A stretch of 64,000 bases of DNA from Clytia hemisphaerica (taxonomy: Eukaryota; Cnidaria; Hydrozoa; Leptothecata; Clytiidae), in assembly GCA_902728285.1 (NCBI GenBank), contig CACVBU010000749.1, forward strand, positions 272,352-336,351, read 5' to 3'. The position numbers were made by a program, and so were the translations under genes. Below the pieces are notes generated by a model. That model did no database searches and was not told the DNA's origin. It saw only the letters and a program-made list of their open reading frames with translations. Shown here in pieces: positions 23,775 to 35,990 of the stretch (its first letter is position 1; each line of letters starts with the position of its first letter).

Positions 23775-26570
23775 TGCTGAATGGACCTACCTGATGATGA
23801 AAGTTAGATAGCAATGCGATGAGAAAAATGAAAAAAATCTGTCAGAAAATATAGCGTTTAGCGAAAATGCATAACGCAAAAAATTCATCATTGATTGTTG
23901 ATGGGGGGAGAGGAAAGGGTTGTAAGGAAAAGAATCAATAGAAAGTTCTGGTCGCAAAAATCAGTTTTATTGACAATTGAATCATGCTTGATGGTGAGCA
24001 TTGTTATCAATAATGTTTTTGTGTGAAAAAAATTGCCAAATATAAGGAAAAAATCCAATGAAAATCTGCAAAAACGGCGATTTCCGGCAGTTTCATCCAG
24101 AAGAAATTTTTCTCACAAATCGAACTCGGCCATGTTTAGAGCGTTGTATATACGCATTTCTCTTCAAAAAATCAGAAAAAAAAAGTCAAAAAAACGGTTT
24201 TTCCGGCATATTTCCGGCATTTTCGGCCGGAAAAAAATGTTTTTCGAAAATCGAGCTTCGTCACATTTTAGGAATTGTCATTTTGCATCAGTGTGAAAAA
24301 TTTCATAAAAAAATATAAAGTACAGCTCGAGAAATTCAAGAAATACTGTCTTTCCAGCGAAAATAGATTGTTCCGGAGATTTTTAAATAGTTCCGGCTTC
24401 AAAAAGAGTTTTTATTTGACGTCAGTTAGTCAACACGCATTTTGTGTAGTTCTTCAAAAATGGTTAAAATTTAGCAAAATCAAAAACATGAACGAAAAAA
24501 CCGACAAAAAGCAAGAAAAACAACCATTTGAAGAAGCTAAACAAAACCAAACATGCACTCCCACCTCCTGCTCAGATGATGATGACCAAAACCGTCTAAA
24601 ATGCCGAAAATGCCACCGCATGGTACACTACGAGTGCACACAATTACCGCTTTATCAGCTACAAATTTTTGCCAACACTTATAACGAACAATATCTATGT
24701 CAGAATTGCGTGCGGATAACACGATCTCTAATGAGTAAAATAGGTGAGAACTCGTATCATATGATGCAGAGGGAGATTGGAAGAAGGACGACGTCATTAA
24801 AAGCTCAAAAACCAGCTAGCCAAGAACCGCAGCCTTAAGAACGATATCGAAAACATCTTAACCAATAAGATGGCTGACTTTGAAATAAAAACCAAGCAGA
24901 TTATAAAAGAAGAAATAAAGCAAACGACGAATTACATAGAGAAAACATCAGAAAAACATACGCTGAAATAACTAAGAAACACAAGGATAATTTCAAATCA
25001 GCAGTGAGAGAACACCAACAAGAAAATAAGAATGAAGAAAGAGACATCGAATCAAGAAAACGAAATATTATTATACATGGAATGGTGGAATTAGAGGTAG
25101 ACAACAAAGAGGAACACAGGAACAAGACAAAATCGATTTGAAGGTTATACTAGTAACATTGCGTTCAAGATATCAAACCGTCCCACCATCATCGCATTGG
25201 ACAAAACCGAAAAGGGCTACATTGGCGTCCAATCAAGTTGATCTTAAAAAGTATAGAGGAAAAAGAACAGATAATGCAAAATCTGCATAAGCTAAAACGA
25301 TTCAATGAAATTGGTGGCTTTAGCATCACAGACGACTTCACCATCAACGAAAGAAAAATTATTAAAGATATGTGCCAAAAGGCGAAAAAAATGAATTCCA
25401 AAAATGACGATTTCGTTTGGCATGTAAGAGGAAGCCCTAGAACAAACCTTCCCCTAGTTCGAAAACCTAGGACAAAGACCAAAACAACGTCTTCTCTTCT
25501 GTCCATATCTTCACGACTGGACGACAGATGAAGAATTAGACAATTTATAAATCTAAAATTATTTCGTAGAGGTCGATAGACCTGTGAAATAAAATTCAAT
25601 TTTATTGAAAATTGAAACATGCTTGATGGTGGGCATTGCTATTGATAATGTGTTTGAATGAAAAAACAACCATTTAAAAGGAAAAAGCCCAATGAAAACC
25701 CAGAAAACGGCGATTTCCGGCATATTTCAGGCATTTTCCGCCAGGAAAAGATTTTTCTCAAAAATCGGACTCGGCCATGTTTTGGGCATTGTTAATACGC
25801 ATCTTTGTGCAAAAAATCAGAAAAAACTAATGATAAAATCTCGAGAAAATGCCAAAAAAACAGTATTTCCGGCATATTTCCGGCTTTTCGGCCGGAAAAA
25901 AATGTTTTTCGAAAATCGGGCTCCGTCACATTTTAGGTATTATCATTTTGCATCAGTGTGCAAAATTTCATAAAAAAATATAAAGCACAGCTCGAGAAAA
26001 TCAAGAAATACCGTTTTTCCGGCGAAAATGGGCTGCTCCGGCGATTTTTAGAAAGTTCCGGCTTCAAAACTCAGTTCTATTGACGATTGAACCATACTTC
26101 ATGGTGGGCATTGCTATTAATAATGTTTTTGTGTGAAAAAATAACGAAATATAAGGAAAAAGTCCGATGAAAATCTGCAAAAATGGCGATTTCCGGCATA
26201 TTTCCGGCATTTTCGACCGGAAAAGATTTTTCTCAAAAATCGGACTCGGCCAAGTTTTTGGCATGGTTAATACGCATCTCTTTGCAAAAAATCAGAAAAA
26301 ACTAATGATGGAATCTTGAGAAAATGCCAAAAAACCGGTTTTTCCGGCATATTTCCGGCATTTTCGACCGGAAATGAATTTTTTTCGAAAATCGGGCTCC
26401 GTCACATTTTGGGCATTACCATTTTGCATCATTGTGCCAAAAATCAAAAAAAACTAATGAGCCAATCCAGAGAAAAGCTGGTAACAGACGGACGGACGGA
26501 CGGACGGACGAACGGACATGGGTTAATTTATAGGACCTCCACCGGGGCACCCGGAGGTAGGTCCAAAAAG
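23775..26570 (+). mobile_element. GGACCTACC inverted-repeat element, copy 1
   Basis: It starts ATGCTGAATGGACCTACCTG and ends GGAGGTAGGTCCAAAAAG. The same two ends flank 38172-39341 in inverse orientation. The body is made of diverged repeats of CCGGCATATTTCCGGC, GAAAATCGGGCTCCGTCACA and ATTGAACCATGCTTGATGG blocks (near 23960, 25590 and 26080), and a GACG microsatellite lies near 26488-26510. A LINE ORF1-like gene is lodged inside. No transposase of its own was found. Confidence 0.75.
24488..25531 (+). pseudogene. Broken LINE ORF1-like gene (PHD finger, coiled coil, RRM-like end)
   Basis: From the ATG at 24488 one frame runs to 24838. It contains a PHD-like finger (CTPTSC, CRKCHRMVHYEC, YLCQNC), which in such elements is a protein- or nucleic-acid-binding module. 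Basic and coiled-coil sequence follows in shifting frames with several stops. At 25238-25531 a frame resembles the C-terminal region of ORF1 proteins of non-LTR retrotransposons (MQNLHKLKRF, then DDFTINERK and VRGSPRTNL). Several indels separate the pieces, so it cannot make a full product. It lies within the GGACCTACC element and splits its repeats. Confidence 0.5.
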
Positions 26571-26932
26571 TTATATCGAAATCAAATGAGTGATATTAAA
26601 CCGAATACTTTTCATCTGAATAAACATAAAGCCAGGTAAACTAACTGAAAACCTTAATTTCCAACGAAACTCAGTCTGACAGTTCACAAAAAATAGCACA
26701 AAAACATTGAGCCAGGCCAGTCTGAAAAGAGCCAGGCCACAAAAAAGAATGGTATGGACTTAAAGTTTGGTCATATTACAATGCTAGAAAATTATTTTTA
26801 ATCATCACGGCGATCTGCGGGGTTACAGCTTCCGCCCGAGCGCTCATTTTACGTTTTTTCGTACGCCCGATCATTACCGTAGATTTTTCCTTTTTATTGG
26901 CCGGAAGAATCTTGGACTGGCCAAAAGCTTGA

Positions 26933-29900
26933 TTTATTTCTTTCTATGGTGTTCAATCTTTTGGGCATGTGGTCACAGGAGAATTTTCTGAAAATTTTAC
27001 TCACACCCACAACGGCGAAAAGTATAACATTAGGAGAGGTTATATCTCTTCAAGGGGTGTTAAATGTTCTTCAGGTAAAACTGAAGTTGTTACTTGCAAA
27101 GTTGTGCATGGTCCGTTGCCAAAATTTATTTGCATGTGCAACAACACCTCAATTTGTTCAGAGGATGTCGGTACCTCGGTTTCAAGGATTCGTGCATGCC
27201 TTAATGCAGTGACAAAACACAATTGGTCAGGCTACAAGTTTTTTGGTTTCCATCGCAAAAAGGTTTTGAATGTCTTGAAGCCCCAGGCGAGAAGGGACTC
27301 TTTCGAAGATGAAAAGCTGCGCGATATTCAAAACATCAGATTACGAAATGCTGGTCCAACCGATAATCTCAAATCAAAACCGGCTATTGATCAAAGAGAC
27401 GCAAAAATTGATGCTTTGGTTCAGTATGCCAGCTTTAACGATATCAAAAGTATTTTTTTCTTTAGATTTTTATATAGAGTATGGTATTTAAATTCAAATT
27501 TCAACTTTGAGCCTATTTTTAAACTGCAGAATGAAATGATCCATAGCTTCAGCCCCCCTTACTTTTTTTTTTGGGGGGGGGGCTAAGAAATATTTTGGCC
27601 TTTAAAGAGCCTGGGGGCTAAAATTACCAAAATATTTGGGGGGACCTAGATTTGGGGGGGGGGCCTAGATGATCTGGCTGAGACTCTGGGGGCTGTTCAG
27701 CTAATTTCAAAAGATCTCTTATCTTACTATTAAATCAAGTATAAAAAGCAAAAGATTTGTAAACATAAATATTAATACAAGTAAAATTGAGTTTTCATTT
27801 ATCAGTACTGTACTCGCATATATTTTTTATTGACTTCTCTACGGGGGTGGGAGAACAATGTTTTTGTTTTTCCCAAAGTGTTAGGGACCTCTAGCACAAG
27901 GCAATTTTTTGGGGGGAGCTAAATCGTTGGGGGGACCTTACTTTGTTGGGGGGAGCTAGAAACCTGGCTGAAGCTATGTGATCTTAAAAATCCAACATGC
28001 GTTAAGGAGTCTATGTCTTGTGTGCGTTCTAGAACTCAAATAACATTTTGTCTCTGACTTTTTTAGCGAGAAAGGTTTAAAATCTTTGTTCTATTGTACG
28101 GTTTTTAATTTTTAGGCTATGTTTCGTATCTTTTGGAGAATCATTATGATTTGGTAGAGGAAAGTGTACTTGAAAATGATGATTTCAAAAGAAGAATTTC
28201 TAAGGTTTGCAGTAAGAATCCTCCTAAATCAGTTGAAATATCTAAGCGGAATGCTGCATCCTTAATTCTGGATAGGGCAGATCTATCTCAACGAGGATAT
28301 AAAAATACAAAAGCAACTTTGAAAATTGAAAACGTTAACCTTCCGTCATATGATAATGTTCAACACTTTCTTCAAACGCTAAATGTTGGCACAATTGAAC
28401 GAAAGTTTTGCAAGTGCCATAATGATTGCTGTTTTTCGTGCAAGTCAGAAGCCAAAGAAACATTGATTTCTTTCTTGCAAAGTAGGTTTTGGTTTCCAAA
28501 ACTCAAATTTCCTGAGACATCTCAACAAGAAATATTATTTAATGAATTGAAGAAATTGAACTCTGACCTATATGGACATTTAAATCCTGACTTAAGAACT
28601 ATTTTTATTCGCCTTACCGGGGATAATTTCAGGGCAGCAGGTAAAATTCCAACAGAGCAGATCTCATACTCTGTTCTTAATAATGATTGTTTACTTCATT
28701 CCCCTTACGGACCGTTTCTCCCTTCTTTGTGGCGCGGCTCAGAGTCACGGCTTAACATTGAAATACACGTATCTGAGCATTATGCTGAAGTGAAACAATT
28801 GTTATTAAAATAATGGTATTTCAATTACAAATGAAAATGGCACTACTCAACAGTTTAATGTCCTTCCTATCCTGTGTGCAGACTTGTCCTTTGTCAAAGA
28901 GGTTCTGGGCAAGTGCTCTTCTACAAGTCTCTACGGTTGTTTTTATTGCAAACGTTCAATAAATGATTGGAATTCTGACAAATTGTCGGAGGTTGATGAT
29001 CAAAATTTGCCAGAATGCATGTCTTTTGGGGAGGAAGCATTGAAAACGCTTGGTTAACACCCTGACCATGATTCACTTTCCAGCACAATCACTATGGACA
29101 ATATGTAAGTAAAATATTTTTTGTAACCTCCCTTCATTATCTTTTTTTTTGCAATTTGTAAAGGTCTTTCAAAAGTTTCCTAAAATAAAAAATTCTTTTA
29201 CTACCTGAAATCTTAAATAAAATATTATTTGCTTTTTAGAATACAGGTGAAGGGACAACTATTTATCCATTTCTCTTCAAAAAAATTGTTTTCTTTTTAT
29301 TTGTATCAAGTTTTCATACTTTAAGGCTCCTCCCCTACTTGATTGTGTTGAATTGATGTTGGTAATTCCATGTGGACTTCACCTCATCCTTGCCCACCAT
29401 CGCTACCTTTGGAAGTTTTTTTTTGATATTGTTGTTGACCGAAAGCAAGAGGAAGTCATCTCTAACGCATTACGTCATATTGATTGTCACTACCTAGCAT
29501 TTCAAATTGACGCATACATTAAGAGGTAAATCTTATGTCTCTTGTCTACGTATGTTAGTCTTTTAGTTTTACACTGGTAAAAGTAGCATGGCAAGCATTT
29601 ATCAATATTGATATTATAATATTATAATAAACTAATATTTAATATAAAAATTTTTATTTTTGTTCAGTAAGAAGAAACATTATGATGGTTCAGCCCAGCT
29701 CAAAATGATTGGGGAAGATTGTAAGCAGTTAGAGATCAACATCGAAAAGTTCATTTGCTACTTTTTGAAAGAAGGAGAGAGTGTCGGTCAAAAAAGTTTT
29801 GCAAAGATGAGAGAAGTGATATCACTTTACCGCATGTTTAGGGATATAGCTTTGGATATTAGGTCCACAACTGTTAATTGGGACAGAATCAATTGCTTCC

Positions 29901-30319
29901 AACAAAAAGTTGATAATTTTTTTTCCACATTTAAAAGATTTGCAAGGAGTCAGGCAACTGGAAAGAAACCATATCTTCACATTTTGAGGGAGCATATTTG
30001 TAAGATTATGAAGTTCTGGGCAGTGATTGGATTTGGTTATGGTTGCTTTAATTGTAATGGAAGTGAATATCTAAATAAAAGAGTAAAGACTTTGGAATTA
30101 AACAGTACAAATCTTGATGCAAATAGGTTCGCAACAGTGATGAGAAGAATGAGGCTCAAGCAATTTCACTTTCCCGAGAGCATAGTGCATGAGGTTTCTT
30201 CAAAACTTAAGTGTTCCAGATGCCACCAATATGGACATAACAAAGGAAATAAAAATTGTCCACAGCACCCAAGTCAGCCAGATCTGTCAGATTTTGAAGA
30301 TGAGGCAGATGAGACATAG
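26933..30319 (+). pseudogene. FYR-like/DDE-like/zinc-knuckle family, copy B (truncated, broken)
   Basis: Exons: 26933-27449 (only the second FYR-like module; the 5' half is missing), 28116-29104, 29326-29525 and 29668-30319. The introns sit where they do in copies A and C. Motifs: WSGYKFFGF, RNAGPTDNL, RLTGDNFRA, CADLSFVKEVLG followed by GCFYC, CGLHLILAHHRYLW, NGSEYLNKR and the knuckle CSRCHQYGHNKGNKNC (C-x2-C-x3-GH-x6-C). Lesions: a frameshift near 28812, an in-frame TAA near 29054, and a donor at 29105 that would shift the frame by one base. The last exon, with the putative catalytic Glu and the knuckle, is intact. The three acidic motifs (GDN, ADL, GSE) fit an RNase H-type DDE transposase; this is inference. 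Confidence 0.65.
27542..27978. mobile_element. G-run inverted-repeat element in intron 1 of copy B
   Basis: The ends CATAGCTTCAGCC and GGCTGAAGCTATG are inverted, and TGATC occurs on both outer sides, a likely 5-bp target duplication. The interior has several G runs (up to 11-12) and GGGGGGAGCTA-type repeats. No gene inside. Confidence 0.75.
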
Positions 30320-31931
30320 TAGTACTGAACACCACAAAGTGTTTTTTAAACTATATTTTTAATTTTAGAGTGAAATTAATTTTCGATTTATTTATAGCTT
30401 TTTAAAAAACTCTTATAGGGTTGATTCTTGAAAAAGTTTTGTTCTAGAAGTTGTGAGAAATAATTAATTTATCGGTCTAAGACTTAAGTTTCGTTAAGTC
30501 TAATTATATTTTTATCTGGATGGGATCTTTGTAGGCAGCTTTGTTTTTTCAATGTGTAATTCTGTCAAAAATTTTGGATGTTCTTATAAAAAAACGCGTA
30601 TTTATATCTGATCCACGTGCTTTTTCTTTGGTACTTGTCCTTTTGAAAGAAGGTCAAGCTTCATAAAGACGTCTAAAGAACGTTTTCTGGCTGTTCAGTG
30701 ACGTCATTAACTTACTAATGTAATTTAGCGTTATTGGGAAAATGCTTAAAGAGTAGCAAAATTGTGAAAAGTTACCAAAAACAGATTCTACTGACTGAAA
30801 TCAAAATCTTTAAATTTGATTGACTAAAGTCACTCAGAATCAAATGAAAATTTATTGATAATTGAAATGAAAATTGAAAATAGGACAAAAATCAATTTTT
30901 GCTCGAAAATTGAAGAAAATTCAAATGATCGTTAGGTTAGGTACACGGACGCATTAGGTGTCGAACCGGGTTCTGGGCCTACTTTTTGAAAATTTGTGTA
31001 TTTTGATACTTGTATTTTGTCGTTTGTCTTGTTCTTGTTAGCCTGGATATCCAGGCTGTAAATTATTTCACAGTCTAGTTTAGATATTTTATGTTCTGAT
31101 TTATAGCCTGGTCTCCCTAGAGCGATTTGCATTCTCTTTAAGAGAATGCAGTCCGCTTGCTTGCGCTCACTTCGCTAAAAACGTAAGGGCCAATCTACAC
31201 GGTGTTGAGCAATTCTAAAGCAAAAATAGGATAGTCCTCCAGCTGCTAGTGAAGATAGGGCTTTCTGTTACACGAAAACATGAAAAAGAAGAAAACAGAG
31301 GCAAGTTCATTTTCCAAGAAAACATGGTTGGTCATGATAATGCATGCAAACTTTTTTATGGACTTTGGTGTAATCTTTGGATGTTTTTAATAGTTTTAGA
31401 TCTTGTAAGACTGCTTTTTATTAATTTCTGTTTTGCTGCCCTGGGTTGGCTAGGAAACATGGGTTTTCACTTTCATTCTCTAGGGAGACCAAGCTCTATA
31501 ATTTAAGAACTTTGTATGTTGAGGTAAATTTTGTTTTTTCTTAAATTTTGAGCTTGGATATCCAGGCTATGTTCTTGTCTGTTGTTTCTTTGTATTTGTG
31601 TGGGAGTTTTTGTTTATTTCTCTATGTTTGTTAGTTTGTTTGGACTGCGGGTCGGTTCAGGGTTATGGAATCTGGGGGAAGCTGAGTGTTGGACGTCCTT
31701 GAAACATGTTTAAAGCCGCTGCACCTGTCGCATATCAGGGACTCCAGATTTCATTCTTGATATTCATGACGTAATCTTTTTCGCCGATTTTCATAATCCG
31801 CCATAATGGGTGGCATCAAAACAAGTCGCTGAAATCAAGCTAAATTCTTGGCTGAGCTTCTTGTGTTTCTTGATCCTGTACTGTTTCTTTAGTGCTTTTT
31901 TGATTCATTCCTGCTTCATTTTACAAGGATA
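30320..31931. other. Intergenic with palindromic repeat unit
   Basis: No gene is recognised. See 31040-31568 for the repeat. Confidence 0.4.
31040..31568. repeat. Inverted-repeat unit with 18-bp palindromes at both ends
   Basis: AGCCTGGATATCCAGGCT, a perfect palindrome, is at 31040-31057, and a one-base variant is at 31551-31568. Nested inside, TATAGCCTGGTCTCCCTAGAG (near 31103) is inverted as CTCTAGGGAGACCAAGCTCTATA (near 31479). A third near-palindrome, GCATTCTCTTTAAGAGAATGC, lies near 31130. Non-coding. Confidence 0.65.
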
Positions 31932-32480
31932 ATGAAGGCATGCAGTGTGGTAAATTGTTCAAACCGATAAATTTCGAAAAAGATTGCTGAGAGTGGTGTA
32001 AAAAAGAAATACAAATCGTACAAAAACATTCCTTTCCATTCTCTCCCTGTTGAAGAAGATAGACGTGTAAAATGGATTGCTTTCATTAACAGAAAGCCAG
32101 GAACTCTTCCAAAAAAAGTTTATGTTTGTGTTGATCATTTTGAACTGGGGAAGAAAAGTAATGACAAAACACATACTGATTATATACCAACTATCGCTGC
32201 TCAAACTAAGGAGAAAAAGTCATTCGAATCAACACAATCTTCATCTTCTTCTACATCGCCTAGAGTGTCTAAAACTAAGCTGAAAACACCCAGTAGAACT
32301 ACTTCTAAACTGCACTCAGCTTCGTCCTCATTGAAACGAACAATGAGGCACAAAAAGATTCTGATGGCTCGATTGAATAACCCAACCCCAAGATCCAAGC
32401 CAAAACTCGAAGATACGTTACCTGTAATTGATAACGATGATAACGAAAATCAAGACAATGACACTGCTGCTTTGTTTTGA
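31932..32480 (+). pseudogene. THAP-domain DNA-binding protein, in-frame stop
   Basis: The ATG at 31932 opens a THAP-type C2CH finger: CSVVNC, then a conserved Trp (VKWIAF) and CVDHF (C-x2-H-F). THAP fingers bind DNA and form the N-terminus of some transposases. A TAA at 31968 interrupts the finger after 12 codons; the same frame then runs open to 32480 through a Ser/Thr/Lys-rich tail. The DDE transposase at 35991-37052 lies downstream on the same strand, so this was probably its N-terminal part, as in ISL2EU-like transposons. Confidence 0.7.
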
Positions 32481-33465
32481 AAGAGAAGATAAAAAATTTA
32501 CAGGGGGCGTATGTAGGATTTTTAGGATACCCTGCAAAAAAGATTCAGCTATATATAGTGTCTAAGGAGGGCCCACCATGGTTGGGCCCGATGGGCCAGA
32601 AAATCTTTGAATTTCGACCCTCTAGATTGGCTAAAGCAGCCACCTTTTTATGCCCAATGTACCATGAACCAGAGATAAAGAATTAATAAAATTCATTTCA
32701 TTTAAACACAAAACGAAACTGGTAAAACTAAGATAGTTTTTTGGGTTAAAGTGTTTTAAGAACCAAAAAAAGAGTGGCCTCTAAAATATGGAAAAAATGA
32801 AGGAAAGAGAAAGGAGGTGTAAAACATTGGCAATTCATTATATCAATGACAAAAATCATAACTATCATGAATTTTTTTAAGAACTTTTTGAACTTTACAC
32901 AAAAAAGTGAAAAATTATAGCAAAATAATACAATAGCACACTAAAGATTATAAATTATACAAAATCTTTATCTGATCGTGATGATAGTAATAACAATAAT
33001 AATAATATTTACCAAACTGTCTAAAATTTTTTAATATAATTTTGATTCTTATTATGTAAAATTTGTTTATTTTATTGCTGCCAAAAGGTGACTTAAATAA
33101 TTTCAAGCAGATTAATAATAAAAGCCTTTTGCCATTTCAAATGAAAATTTAGAGAAAAAGAGCAAAACTATTTTATTCAGACTGCTCAAGAAAATATTTC
33201 ATTAGAAAATTTATTAATGTGATGCATTAAAGTATCCAAAACTAGAATTTGTACTGAAGCTGAAATCTCTATAGTTGGTTCATCTTGAAATTGTAGTCTA
33301 GCCCCATTCTGGTGTCTCGTTTGGAACTGTTTGCCAAATCAAGCAGAGAATCCTCTGTACCAGGGGTAAAAAGCCCCCAATCCGAATTGAAAACAAACCA
33401 TATGTCATCAGAAACTCATTTATTCATTATGTACATAATGCAGCATGTTTTATGTTTGGTATCAA

Positions 33466-33662
33466 AATAGACCTTTTTTCAAAGAGGACGTCCTGCAGCG
33501 TCCTGTTGAATAATTATGTAGTCCAGCCATAAAAACAATGATAGAGCCATGCATAATTACTGTATCATGTATATTGTAATAATTATGCATGGTTTTATCA
33601 TTGTTTTTCTACTGGACTACATAATTATTCAACAGGGTGGCCTCTTTGAAAAAAGGTCTATT
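33466..33662. mobile_element. 197-bp foldback element
   Basis: The ends AATAGACCTTTTTTCAAAGAGG and the inverse, and almost the whole interior (CCTGTTGAATAATTATGTAG and its inverse), are palindromic with a short loop near 33560-33575. The arms differ by a short insertion near 33490. Non-coding. Confidence 0.8.
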
Positions 33663-34565
33663 CAGTTGTTGTGTTATAAATTTTACACTATATATATACA
33701 TTATGCATCCAAATTCATTTGCATTGGCAATTACATGTCAAAAACAAATCAAGATGTACTTTCCAGAGATGATATTACATGACAAATATTGATATCCAGT
33801 TTATAGGGAAAATTTTGAATCCAAAAACTTCCAAGAAACTAAATGTTAGGTACACATCATCATTTTGATTGAATTATTCCATTCTGTTGTTTCCTTTAAG
33901 TTAAATATGGTTTCACTCATCTTATTAGCAGACTTTGTCAGTATTTACAAAGATTTCGTACCAACCACGTGAAGGTGCAAAATAATCCATTGATCTAGGG
34001 GCTACTGTCGGACAGTATGATGGCAACTAACCTGAAAGTATATAATGAAGAGGGAATTAGGAACTTTGCAAGCTACACCTACATATTTAACAAACAAAAA
34101 ACAACAAAATTTAAGTCAAACGACAATTGGACAACCAATGAAATTAATCTATATGATAACCAGCTGACTGTGGGTAAAACCGCAACCGCCAACCGCCAAC
34201 CGCAATGCTTGATGACTGAGCCAATCTACTAAACTTCTTTGATGGGTTTTTTTGGTTTTGAGAATAACACTTACAATTCAGGAAAAGTTCTGCACACGTG
34301 CAAGGCATCGGAGTGTATCCATCAAAGAATTGTTGAGAAATGGAAACTGTACAGACAATTTCCATTTGGAAGAGAACTAAAACAAGATAGAGAAATCATT
34401 TTTAAGATTGACGTGCAGTTTTTATGAACAGTACTTGGCTGGCAGGTGCTGGCCCGCAAACTAAACATAGTCAAATACAATCTGTTTGTGTACCTCAAAA
34501 TAGTGTCCGAAAAACCCACACAGCTCTTTTTCTCTCCCCTGAAAAATTTTTTAACCAGCCTAAAC

Positions 34566-35054
34566 ATATGTGACCCCCCAAGCGATTTGGAGTACATTAA
34601 AAATGAGACCGGTATTGGTGCGGGCATGTTTCTGCCGCTTTTGGACTGGTTAATTGTGCGACTAAAAGCTGAAAAAAGCGGCCAGAAGACCGCACAGTAC
34701 CGTATGGTCCGTGCGGACAAAGTGCCGACGAAAGCGGACAATGGTGCGGTCCCCGCCGTTTGTTTATTTCGATTGCCGTAAGAATTTCAGCCTCGAGTTC
34801 AAACAAGCAAAACAATAAAAACAAAATGTCCGCACCATGACCGCACTCATTCTAATGGTGCTCTTTAGTGACCGATCAAGTGCGTTTGAATGGAATTTCT
34901 AGGAAAGGTTTTTGGATAATTTCCGGTAGATACCATATCATTTTACCGCACGGTAATCTTTTCGCCGCTTTTTTGCCGCACATTTTATCGATCTGTCCGC
35001 ACCAAGACTGGTCTCATTTTTAATGTACTCCAAATCGCTTGGGGGGTCACATAT
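34566..35054. mobile_element. Inverted-repeat element, ~50-bp ends
   Basis: ATATGTGACCCCCCAAGCGA at 34566 continues for about 50 bases and is inverted at the right end (35005-35054) with very few differences. The interior is GC-richer than the surroundings, with repeated GTGCGG/CCGCAC motifs. No gene inside. Confidence 0.8.
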
Positions 35055-35990
35055 TAAAAACATTAGGGTGTCAAGGTCAGAATCACAAAATTTTCAATGT
35101 TATTTTTTTTCTCTTATTTCAAAATAAAACCACAATAGGTTGGTTGTCCCTTTGCCTTTAAAATTGCCACAAATTCATCTCCTGTCGTCAACCTTTTCTT
35201 AGAGCCAGAGTGATTGGCCAAACAAACAGTAACTATGTACCCCGATTGATCAAATATCTTAGAATATTTCATGATTGGCCGCTCACTCACCACTCACTCA
35301 CCACACACAACAATTGGTTTTGTTGAGTACCAAAAATTATGACAAATCAAAAGCCATAGGCAGATAAGTAGAGAAAGAGGGGGAAGGGAAGCAGTTTTTC
35401 CTGCACTTATCATATTGTAGTTGATAACATGCAGGCATGAAAAATAATAGAAAAAAATACCACATACCTTACAGATTTGATTTCAGAAGATAACCATAAG
35501 AAGAAAAACAAACATTGAGATGACCTTGATGGCAGCCCTCAGATGACGAATTTGGAGAAGATCGAACAGGCTTCAAATTCTTCAGAATTTGCGACAAAAT
35601 AGATAAGATCAGGACTGTCTATTCTGTTTTTTCTTCTCCAAGCATCTAAAGCCATTTGACGAGTCTTGACTTTTAACGTTTTGACACTAACAGCCATCAA
35701 ATCCCGGGCAAACCCTGCATTTTGACCTCATCCAGGTCTTTCTGCAAAATTTTGCAGGGTGCAGGCCTGCAAAACGCTTTTGTACACAAAATCTAAAATA
35801 CAGACTCGAATTCACGCTTCCTGTAACGCGACTTGATAAACAGTATTCATATATTTAGCGCGGACTTCAAGTCAGTAAAATAAATCTAATGACACTAACG
35901 AATGATCCGGAAAAACAACTCCGGATAGGCTAAAAACAAGCTGCGACAAAAAAGACTCCGGATCATACCCTGCGAGTGCATGTTTTGCAG

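Larger units (their letters stand above)
32481..35990. other. Gap inside the broken ISL2EU-like transposon
   Basis: No gene is recognised. Two inverted-repeat elements (33466-33662 and 34566-35054) lie here. Near 32570-32600, GGGCCCACCATGGTTGGGCCC is close to a perfect palindrome. Confidence 0.5.

Noticed and set aside
3120..31970. Reassigned TAA codon, since the RING, THAP and copy B frames all carry in-frame TAA
   Set aside because: Other frames end normally at TAA, and the affected genes are transposon relics with additional frameshifts.
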